Origin: Streptococcus suis
GTDB lineage: Bacteria > Bacillota > Bacilli > Lactobacillales > Streptococcaceae
NCBI GenBank assembly: GCA_024583055.1
Contig: CP102146.1
Span: 1-26,193 of the forward strand
Length of the DNA: 26,193 nucleotides
Reading direction: 5' to 3'
Position 1 is the stretch's first letter; each line of letters begins with the position of its first letter. A program made the position numbers and the translations under genes. This document shows, piece by piece, positions 20,381-26,193 of this stretch. The notes below the pieces were generated by a model that saw only the letters and a list, made by a program, of their open reading frames with translations, had not been told where the DNA came from and searched no databases.

Positions 20381-20692
20381 GACTTCTCCTTAATTAACAC
20401 AAACATCTAATTACTTATCTCTATTTTCTTATCATCAGTTGATAAACCTGTAAGGTTGAGGAACAGCTGGTGATTAGATTTTAGGTTATTGTGGACACAA
20501 TAACTGAGCTCGCAAAAGCCAAAAAGAAAAGCGTTGAAGCTTTTAGGAAGCACCCGTATCCCATACGGTATCGGGGCTGACCCGATAAAGATAACTAATA
20601 TGACAAATGACAGACCTCTGCCTAATTATAGAACGGTATTGAGAATTTTCTTTCATCCGTAACTTCAAGCATTTCTCTATAATCGAATAATA
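20381..20692. other. Noncoding stretch with five consecutive hairpins
   Basis: No intact gene. Five perfect hairpins follow one another: AACCT/AGGTT (20445-20457), GTTATTGTG/CACAATAAC (20485-20504), AAAAGC/GCTTTT (20527-20544), CCGTAT/ATACGG (20554-20568) and TATCGGG/CCCGATA (20569-20587), the last two directly abutting. A plus-strand frame from about 20601 reads MTNDRPLPNYRTVLRIFFHP, stop, LQAFLYNRI and may be gene debris. This could be a structured RNA, a primosome-type initiation site or imported upstream DNA of another transporter locus. Confidence 0.5.
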
Positions 20693-20735
20693 AAAAAGCA
20701 GCATCACCCTATACAGAAAAATGCTACTTTTACTT
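20693..20735 (-). terminator. Terminator of the 20760-21371 unit
   Basis: Arms AAAAGTAGCAT and ATGCTGCTTTT (one mismatch) on the minus strand, followed by a T run, 25 bp after the last gene. Confidence 0.75.
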
Positions 20736-20759
20736 TAAAAATTATAATTTGACGTACTA

Positions 20760-20915
20760 TTATCCACCCATAAATCCAACAAATACGCCTGATCCATATA
20801 CTAATCCCAAAACGATCAAACCAGCTGTGACTGGTTCAATACCTCCATCAACTCCTAGTAATTCTTCTTCGCTTAAAACGGTAAATTGTTTATTAAGTGT
20901 ATTAAATTCTGTCAT
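20760..20915 (-). CDS. Double-glycine-leader bacteriocin-like peptide
   Basis: A 51-residue precursor: leader of 25 ending ELLGVDGG, mature 26 residues IEPVTAGLIVLGLVYGSG and VFVGFMGG, strongly hydrophobic with GxxxG-like spacing and no basic tail. AAGGAG precedes the ATG. Possible partner of 21096-21260. Confidence 0.85.
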   Translation of the reverse strand: MTEFNTLNKQFTVLSEEELLGVDGGIEPVTAGLIVLGLVYGSGVFVGFMGG

Positions 20916-20933
20916 GTTATTCTCCTTGTCTAA

Positions 20934-21080
20934 TTATTTCAAAAGTGTTGCTAATGTTTGTCCAACTTCTTTCCCTACCTCAAACATTCCCAATAAAATT
21001 CCTGGTGCATAAATAATACCTAGTACTAAAAGGATTGTTTCAATAGGTTGATTTTTTACAAATTCATTTAGTTCCTTCAT
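20934..21080 (-). CDS. Leaderless membrane peptide resembling the tail of its neighbour bacteriocin
   Basis: 48 residues: MKELNEFVKNQPIE, one membrane helix (about 15-32), then MFEVGKEVGQTLATLLK. The tail aligns without gaps to the end of the 21096-21260 bacteriocin (IFDIGKQTGRALRKLF), sharing GK, a GxxxG motif and the hydrophobic pattern. The same layout is found at 6484-6645. Immunity by helix mimicry is my inference. The start has only a weak ribosome site (GGGAGCAGG) upstream. Confidence 0.72.
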   Translation of the reverse strand: MKELNEFVKNQPIETILLVLGIIYAPGILLGMFEVGKEVGQTLATLLK

Positions 21081-21095
21081 AATCCTGCTCCCAGA

Positions 21096-21260
21096 TTAGA
21101 ATAATTTTCTCAATGCTCGTCCAGTTTGTTTACCAATATCAAAAATCGCCATAACTAGAGCTTCACCAGGCCAGCTCCCACCTTCCATCTCCATCAGTTC
21201 CTGGTCAGTAAGTGCTACAAAGTTAGTATTCATACTGTTCATTTCTTCAAATTTAGTCAT
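21096..21260 (-). CDS. Double-glycine-leader bacteriocin with GxxxG tail
   Basis: A 54-residue precursor: leader of 28 of the MTKFEEMNSMNTNF type ending ELMEMEGG, mature 26 residues SWPGEALVMAIFDIGKQTGR and ALRKLF, a cationic amphipathic helix. AAGGAGG precedes the ATG. It is related in its tail to 6829-7020 and to the leaderless peptide that follows it. Confidence 0.86.
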   Translation of the reverse strand: MTKFEEMNSMNTNFVALTDQELMEMEGGSWPGEALVMAIFDIGKQTGRALRKLF

Positions 21261-21338
21261 ATTATTTCTCCTCCTTAATTTATTATTCTACATTTAGCTT
21301 GTTATTTTTTATGATAAGATTTAAAATCTAAAAAACTT

Positions 21339-21371
21339 CTATAACCACGGATATACTCCAATAATAACCAT
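21339..21371 (-). pseudogene. Conserved leaderless ORF, copy 3, truncated by nonsense
   Basis: Reads MVIIGVYPWL then TAG, where copies 1 and 2 continue with a Trp codon (TGG). The AAAGGAG site and the remaining codons (KFFRF) are still present. It is also one codon shorter near the start. Loss of the product while the unit stays intact suggests it is not needed here. Confidence 0.65.
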
Positions 21372-21418
21372 ATGCTTCTCCTTTCTCTGAAATTCTTTGT
21401 TGTTTTGTTTACATGTAC

Positions 21419-21487
21419 AGTATACAAAATATATTATTAAATTTTTTATTATTGTCATGAAATGCCCTTATTTAGTAATGAACGACC
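21419..21487 (-). promoter_or_regulatory. Pheromone-responsive promoter 10
   Basis: Repeats ATGAAATGCC (21457) and ATGAACGACC (21478) are 21 bp apart; minus-strand -10 TATACT (21419-21424), followed by TGTACATGTAAAC. It drives 20760-21371. Confidence 0.83.
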
Positions 21488-21511
21488 ATTTTTTACCATT
21501 AAAGAAAAAAA

Positions 21512-21533
21512 AAGAAACCGAAAATGGCTTCTT
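21512..21533 (-). terminator. Terminator after abiEii
   Basis: AAGAAGCC/GGTTTCTT stem, 6-nt loop, long T run on the minus strand, 43 bp after the abiEii stop. Probably the parent of the copies at 18371 and 20006. Confidence 0.75.
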
Positions 21534-21576
21534 CGTAAAAATTTATCATTCAACAAATCAATCGCAATACAATATG

Positions 21577-22473
21577 CTATCTACTCTCGTTATATTTTTG
21601 ATACTTCTCAAATAGTTCATTAAATAATCTCTGGTTGTAGTCAAAAATATATTCAAATTCCTCTCGATCTTTATTCGGAATTTGAGGCAACACCTTACGT
21701 TCATAATCAGCAGCAAGGTCATCTTTCTTTGTGTCCAATTTCGTCATTAATTCCAAGGGAACTTCTTTCACACGAAAGATATTCTCTAAAATATAAAAGT
21801 TATCTTCATTCAGTACCTCTGAACGCAACTCCACTTGATTTATATTGGTTAATGTTTTAAAAATATCATATAAATCTTTAGCTCTGGTCTTGTTGGTCGT
21901 TAATGGATATTCTTCCAATTGCTGACAGGAGGCTCTAATCTTTTCATAGACAATCATTAGGGGACTGTACAAGTAGATTGTTGTCCCATCTAAATCGTAT
22001 GCTTCTTTATGCTCTGTATACTCATCGTAGCTTAAATCAATCTCAATTTTTTTTACACCACCCTCGATAGATAGAGCGTATTTATTCAACTCTTTCATTT
22101 GTCTAGAATCTTGAGAGTTTATTTTATCCTGGTACTTTTCTTGGTCAAGTAAAGCAAATGATATTTTATATCCTCCCCAAAATGGTGGCAAATCTCGATG
22201 TCTATTCTTTGGCTTCGGAACAAATTCGAACGAATTGACAAAGAAACCTTTCTGTCTGAATGCATCTGTAATTAGTTGCTGAAGTTTTACTCCTTCATTT
22301 TCTTTTGTAAACCTTATCGTTTCTTTGATTGAAAAATCAAGATCTTGAGATTCCCTATCAACTATTCTATGTAGTTTTAATGCATTTCCTCCCTTTAAAA
22401 CTAAATTTTCTACTAGTTCAGTATCTGAGTAAATCGCCTTTAAAATGGTATTGCGTATTTCATCTGGGGTCAT
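21577..22473 (-). CDS. abiEii: AbiEii-family nucleotidyltransferase toxin
   Basis: 298 residues. Nucleotidyltransferase motifs lie near the N-terminus: VLKGGNAL (about 25-32) and the paired acids in SQDLDFS (D44, D46). Conserved DLYDIFKT follows in the middle. This is the type IV abortive-infection toxin fold, which transfers nucleotides to RNA in characterised relatives. The gene is divergent from the AbiEi-like gene rather than downstream of it in one operon. AAAGGAG precedes the ATG. Its last 240 bp are repeated at 20069-20310. Confidence 0.88.
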   Translation of the reverse strand: MTPDEIRNTILKAIYSDTELVENLVLKGGNALKLHRIVDRESQDLDFSIKETIRFTKENEGVKLQQLITDAFRQKGFFVNSFEFVPKPKNRHRDLPPFWGGYKISFALLDQEKYQDKINSQDSRQMKELNKYALSIEGGVKKIEIDLSYDEYTEHKEAYDLDGTTIYLYSPLMIVYEKIRASCQQLEEYPLTTNKTRAKDLYDIFKTLTNINQVELRSEVLNEDNFYILENIFRVKEVPLELMTKLDTKKDDLAADYERKVLPQIPNKDREEFEYIFDYNQRLFNELFEKYQKYNESR

Positions 22474-22543
22474 ATTATTGCTCCTTTTATATCTTATATC
22501 TATTCTATCATTGATTTGCTATTAAACAAATTATTTCTCAACT

Positions 22544-22573
22544 ATAAGCTATGGTATATATACCATAGCTTAT
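22544..22573. promoter_or_regulatory. Operator palindrome 1 between abiEii and abiEi
   Basis: A perfect 30-bp palindrome, half-site ATAAGCTATGGTATA. An almost identical copy lies at 22612-22639. AbiEi proteins are known to bind inverted repeats at their own promoters, so these are probably the antitoxin's operators. Confidence 0.75.
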
Positions 22574-22611
22574 CGAATGACTTTTTTTATTTTTTTTGTT
22601 AAAGTATAATC

Positions 22612-22639
22612 TAAGCTATGGTATATATACCATAGCTTA
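22612..22639. promoter_or_regulatory. Operator palindrome 2 between abiEii and abiEi
   Basis: A perfect 28-bp palindrome, half-site TAAGCTATGGTATA, placed directly after a plus-strand TATAAT (22605-22610) and 34 bp before the abiEi start. Binding here would block abiEi transcription; palindrome 1 is closer to abiEii. Confidence 0.75.
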
Positions 22640-22673
22640 AGGTTCTTGTTTTTTAAAATATGGAGGTTTAAAA

Positions 22674-23657
22674 TTGGTACTGTCAGATGAAAAAATACAA
22701 AATATCCTTTTAGAAAAAAAGATTACCAAAGATGCTTCTAACTTAGTAAAATACTCTGATGAAATAGTAATACAAGCTCGAAAAGAATTTGGTAATATTC
22801 TGAATCGAACATCAATCATAAAAATTTTAAATGATTTTAAACAATCAAATAAACTTAAAAAATCTGCTTCAGTAAGTAAATTTATCGATATCATTATCGA
22901 TAAATTAGGTTTATTTGAACCGATAAAAATTCTAAATGAATATAAAGGTGAGACTGTTACTCGTTATATTGCTACTGACGTTCAAATTTCTCCTTACGAA
23001 ATAGCTCTTTCATTATTATCTAAATCTTTCCTTTCCCACTACAGTGCACTTTTTGTTAACGACTTAACCATCAACAATCCTAAAGATATATATATTAACA
23101 AAGAACAATCAAAAAAAGATTTTTATTCTAACAATGAGCAAAATATCTCTCAAGGAAGAATAGATTATGCTTTTTCTAAAAAAATGAGACGTACAAATAT
23201 GATCTATTCATTTACCTATGATGAAACTTCCTACAAAGTTCATGTTCTAAACTCTAAAAACACGAATAATACTGGTGTTGTTCTCAAAAACGTAGTAGGC
23301 TTTTCCAAACCTGTAAGAACTACAAATATTGAACGTACTTTGATTGATGCAACTGTTAGACCAGGATACAGCGGTGGTGCTTTAGAAATTTTAGAAGCAT
23401 TTTTGCGAGCAAAAAATGAGTTAAACTCTAAACAACTATGGAGTTACCTTAAAAAATTTAACTACTCTTATCCATACCATAAAGCGATTGCTTTCTATCT
23501 AAAATATTCCGATTACAGTTATAAAAACGAGTTAGTAGACTTCTGTAATAATGACAACCAAAATTCTCTAACATTTTACCTAGACTATCAAATGGTTTCC
23601 CCTCAAAAAGATGACGAGCTTGGCATATACTTTCCAAAAATGATACCCCAAAAATGA
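22674..23657 (+). CDS. abiEi: AbiEi-like antitoxin and repressor
   Basis: 327 residues starting at TTG (GGAGG 7 nt upstream; no ATG near). The N-terminal part (about 1-75) is charged and likely DNA-binding. The C-terminal two-thirds carries AbiEi-type segments: IYSFTYDETSYKVHVLN, TNIERTLIDATVRPGYSGG and YPYHKAIAFYLKYS. It should neutralise AbiEii and repress through the two palindromes. It is longer than the common AbiEi antitoxins, closer to the AbiGi-like long form. It is transcribed away from abiEii. Confidence 0.82.
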   Translation: MVLSDEKIQNILLEKKITKDASNLVKYSDEIVIQARKEFGNILNRTSIIKILNDFKQSNKLKKSASVSKFIDIIIDKLGLFEPIKILNEYKGETVTRYIATDVQISPYEIALSLLSKSFLSHYSALFVNDLTINNPKDIYINKEQSKKDFYSNNEQNISQGRIDYAFSKKMRRTNMIYSFTYDETSYKVHVLNSKNTNNTGVVLKNVVGFSKPVRTTNIERTLIDATVRPGYSGGALEILEAFLRAKNELNSKQLWSYLKKFNYSYPYHKAIAFYLKYSDYSYKNELVDFCNNDNQNSLTFYLDYQMVSPQKDDELGIYFPKMIPQK

Positions 23658-23669
23658 TGGTTTAATACA

Positions 23670-24650
23670 CTGACCATATTACTTAGTTTCATGGCTGACT
23701 ATACTAGTCCATATTACTCGATTCCGTGGCTAACTATACTAGCCCAGGTTACTTAATTGCGTGGATGACTATACTAGTCCATATTACTTAATTTCAGGGA
23801 TAACTATACTAGCCCGTATTACTCGATTTCGTGGCTAACTATACTAGTCCAGGTTACTTAATTTCGTGGCTAACTATACTGACCCAGGTTAACCGATTTC
23901 GTGGCTAACTATACTAGCCCATATTACCCGATTTTGTGGCTAACTATACTAGCCCATATTACCCGATTTTGTGGCTAACTATACTAGCCCATATTACCCG
24001 ATTTTGTGGCTAACTATACTAGCCCATATTACCCGATTTCGTGGCTAACTATACTAGCCCATATTACCCGATTTCATGGCTAACTATACTAGTCCATATT
24101 ACTCGATTCCGTGGCTAACTATACTAGCCCAGGTTACTTAATTGCGTGGATGACTATACTAGTCCATATTACTTAATTTCAGGGATAACTATACTAGCCC
24201 GTATTACTCGATTTCGTGGCTAACTATACTAGTCCAGGTTACTTAATTTCGTGGCTAACTATACTGACCCAGGTTAACCGATTTCGTGGCTAACTATACT
24301 AGCCCATATTACCCGATTTTGTGGCTAACTATACTAGCCCATATTACCCGATTTCGTGGCTAACTATACTAGCCCATATTACCCGATTTCATGGCTAACT
24401 ATACTAGTCCATATTACTCGATTTCGTGGCTAACTATACTAGTCCATATTACTTAATTTCAGGGATAACTATACTAGCCCATATTACTTAATTTCAGGGA
24501 TAACTATACTAGCCCATATTACTCGATTTCGTGGCTAACTATACTAGTCCATATTACTTAATTTCGTGGCTAACTATACTAGTCCAGGTTACTTAATTTC
24601 GTGGCTAACTATACTGACCCAGGTTAACCGATTTCCTGGATAAATATATT
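23670..24650. repeat. Tandem array of about 28 copies of a 35-bp repeat
   Basis: Uninterrupted direct repeats with a 35-bp period and core GGCTAACTATACTAG, then variable CCCATATTACCCG, GTCCATATTACTTAA, GTCCAGGTTACTTAA or ACCCAGGTTAACCG blocks. There are no spacers, so it is not a CRISPR. The period is not a multiple of three and stops abound, so it is not coding. Each unit holds a GGCTA/TAGCC hairpin. A block of 11 units (385 bp) starting near 23707 recurs from 24092, and part recurs again from 24407, which shows higher-order duplication. Possible roles are a centromere, iterons, or recombinase accessory sites. Confidence 0.9.
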
Positions 24651-24688
24651 GATTCACTCTTGAGAATTCTATGATTTACAATACTTGA

Positions 24689-24732
24689 AAGAAAAAGAAA
24701 CAGGATCTAAAATGACCCTGTTTCTTTTTCTT
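24689..24732. terminator. Terminator between the repeat array and the recombinase gene
   Basis: 16-bp perfect arms (AAGAAAAAGAAACAGG) with a 12-nt loop. The 3' arm overlaps the stop codon of the minus-strand gene. Bidirectional in appearance. Confidence 0.85.
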
Positions 24733-25735
24733 ACTCAAATAAACGATAGACATACGACTTACGGAATTCATCTTTACGATTATGTCCCAGGTATTCCGTA
24801 GCTTTTTGTTCAGCGAACTTATCCAGGACATAACCTGCATATTCCTTACGTAGAAATGTTTTTTCTTTGCGTGGTAATCTGTCTAGATCGCGTTCATAAT
24901 GAAGATAGACACGTTTAGCATATTCTGCCCTACGTGAATGTTCATCTAGGTTCTTTGGAATTCGATGCGTTCCATATTTACCACTACATACGACACCTGG
25001 CCCCGCTACTTTAAACATTGCCAAAATCTTTTCCAATTCTTCCTCAGATTTTGCCATAATGGGAGAAACTCTCGTACGTCCTCCTTTTGTACCTCTCGTG
25101 ATATTCACGTAGTAAAGTCCATTCTTAGCTTTTTTAGCGATAAGATCTGTGCCACGTAATCGCTCCAGCTCACGCTTACGCAAACCCGTAGCACTTCCTA
25201 AGATGTCGAAAAAATCATTCTTTTCTTTACTGATTTTATGATCTACTTTAACCTCTAAACGTGAACGTGTTTTATTACGACGTTCACGTTTAGGAGTTTC
25301 TATAAAATACGTGGTAGAGACACCAAAAACTTTTCCAAGATTAGCTTTATATGTAGTTAACGTATCTGCCTTTCGACCTCGAATCATTAAATCCATGATA
25401 TAAAAATCAACGTATTTCAGAATGTCTTCTAAGCTATTTAAATCCGTCCCATCACTATGTTTGGCCACGAACTCAGAAAATCTACGCCACGTTGCTGAAA
25501 CGTCCCGAAAAGCTTTCTCAGATGTAATATATTTGAAAATATCATCTTCTTGCTTACCTTGATGACGACTTTTCCCTTTTCCAGCTACAAATTTGGCCGT
25601 GATAATCTCTTGTCCCATCTTTTGAACATGTTTCTTACGAGCGTCCTCGCTTATTAAAAGCTCGGACTTTTTCTCTTTTTTACGGGCTTTTGCCCTGGCG
25701 CGCTTTGCGCGCCTCTGTTCTGCTTTATTACTCAT
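24731..25735 (-). CDS. Tyrosine-recombinase-like protein with a basic N-terminus
   Basis: 334 residues from the ATG at 25735 (AAAGGAG 8 nt upstream; a TTG 6 nt earlier is too close to it). Residues about 5-25 are very basic (RRAKRARAKARKKEKK). A SAM-like core-binding region follows (about 70-150). The catalytic domain has ATGLRKRELERL (Arg I), RGTKGGRTR (Lys region), HSRRAEYA (HxxR), EYLGHN and RKSYVY (Tyr). All catalytic positions appear present, so it is probably an active integrase/resolvase-type enzyme. It is divergent from Xer proteins, so its substrate is uncertain. The adjacent 35-bp array may be its target. Confidence 0.75.
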   Translation of the reverse strand: MSNKAEQRRAKRARAKARKKEKKSELLISEDARKKHVQKMGQEIITAKFVAGKGKSRHQGKQEDDIFKYITSEKAFRDVSATWRRFSEFVAKHSDGTDLNSLEDILKYVDFYIMDLMIRGRKADTLTTYKANLGKVFGVSTTYFIETPKRERRNKTRSRLEVKVDHKISKEKNDFFDILGSATGLRKRELERLRGTDLIAKKAKNGLYYVNITRGTKGGRTRVSPIMAKSEEELEKILAMFKVAGPGVVCSGKYGTHRIPKNLDEHSRRAEYAKRVYLHYERDLDRLPRKEKTFLRKEYAGYVLDKFAEQKATEYLGHNRKDEFRKSYVYRLFE

Positions 25736-26193
25736 TAGCAAAACTCCTTTCTATTTTTTTAATACCTTGATAAAGGCACTGGGTAGGCTATCCGTGACTA
25801 CCTTACCGCTGACGAAATACTTGCCACGATGCAAGACCACTTGTTAACGATTTGGGTATATCGAAACGTTTATTGAGCGACGTTTTAAACGCTTTTTTGT
25901 TTGTCGCCGAACCAGGAATCCCTGACTTGACGTTCCTATTTTTTTCAATTTGATGGTGTAAGTGGATTGGCCGTCCTATATCCGTATCACGACTTCTGAG
26001 ACGCTTTTATGTTTATCTTAGACTTTCTATATTACTTGAAAATTGATTGCTTATGCTGCTCATTATTTCCTCCTAACTCAGTACTACTTTTATAAATTTG
26101 AATTCTTATTTATACAAATAAAATGTCTCTATACACTATTTGTCCGATGATCCTGTTTCCTCCTGATTAACCTTTGTAAATTCTACTTTGGAA
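25736..26193. other. Right end without a clear gene
   Basis: No intact gene. On the minus strand at 26013-26063 a 16-codon ORF (MSSISNQFSSNIESLR) has a good AGGAGG site and may be a leader peptide. Below it a 66-codon open frame without a start codon (containing SGIPGSATNKKAFKTSLNKR) ends near 25810, and a short frame ending SAFIKVLKK follows, suggesting decayed coding sequence. Confidence 0.4.

Noticed and set aside
20601..20662. Plus-strand 20-codon ORF in the hairpin region
   Set aside because: There is no ribosome site and it is followed in frame by more open sequence after a stop. At best gene debris; not called as a gene.
23670..24650. CRISPR array
   Set aside because: The units are contiguous 35-bp tandem repeats with no unique spacers and no cas genes nearby.

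Overview
The window looks like most or all of a low-GC streptococcal plasmid. The evidence is a RepE-type replication gene of the Inc18/pAMbeta1 family (14470-15960, minus) with its countertranscript and attenuator, a serine resolvase beside it, a ParA/ribbon-helix-helix pair, an LPNTG sortase-anchored protein, and ComAB/BlpAB-type export proteins. A mitis-group or other oral Streptococcus host is my inference. No antibiotic-resistance gene or relaxase is visible. I cannot tell whether positions 26193 and 1 join.

The cargo is a very large bacteriocin complement under one quorum-sensing switch. I count 21 short genes with double-glycine-type leaders, plus one pheromone gene with the same kind of leader. 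Many are too short for routine gene callers. They lie in eight transcription units at about 1.5-1.9, 2.3-2.7, 6.5-7.6, 8.4-9.2, 16.6-17.1, 17.5-18.2, 18.4-19.9 and 20.7-21.4 kb, all on the minus strand. Most units also hold small leaderless membrane peptides that are probably immunity proteins. Export and leader cleavage come from one C39-peptidase ABC transporter (4228-6378) and its accessory protein (2857-4218). A cell-wall-anchored thioredoxin-like protein (399-1526) may handle disulfides.

Control comes from a Blp/Com-like module at 10.4-13.7 kb: a pheromone precursor, a HPK10-type histidine kinase, a LytTR response regulator, a LytTR-only protein, and a divergently transcribed degenerate receiver whose phospho-acceptor Asp is Asn. 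Ten promoters carry the same operator, two ATGAA-like direct repeats exactly 21 bp apart, about 30 bp from a TATACT -10 box (GATACT or TATAAT at the regulator and pheromone promoters). They precede all eight bacteriocin units, the pheromone gene and the regulator operon. The transporter has no visible copy.

The bacteriocin units appear to have multiplied by recombination. Promoter segments recur with attached 3' ends of unrelated genes: the RHH partition gene three times (two broken) and the abiEii gene twice. One of these is an in-frame chimera of a transporter N-terminus and the AbiEii C-terminus. A 33-residue mature peptide occurs twice behind two unrelated leaders. Three units begin with a conserved 17-codon leaderless ORF (MINITGVYPW type, one copy broken).

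From 21.6 kb rightward: an AbiEii toxin and a divergent AbiEi antitoxin with two near-identical palindromes between them, about 28 tandem copies of a 35-bp noncoding repeat with 385-bp higher-order structure, and a tyrosine-recombinase-like gene. The two ends of the window are noncoding; the left end is rich in hairpins.
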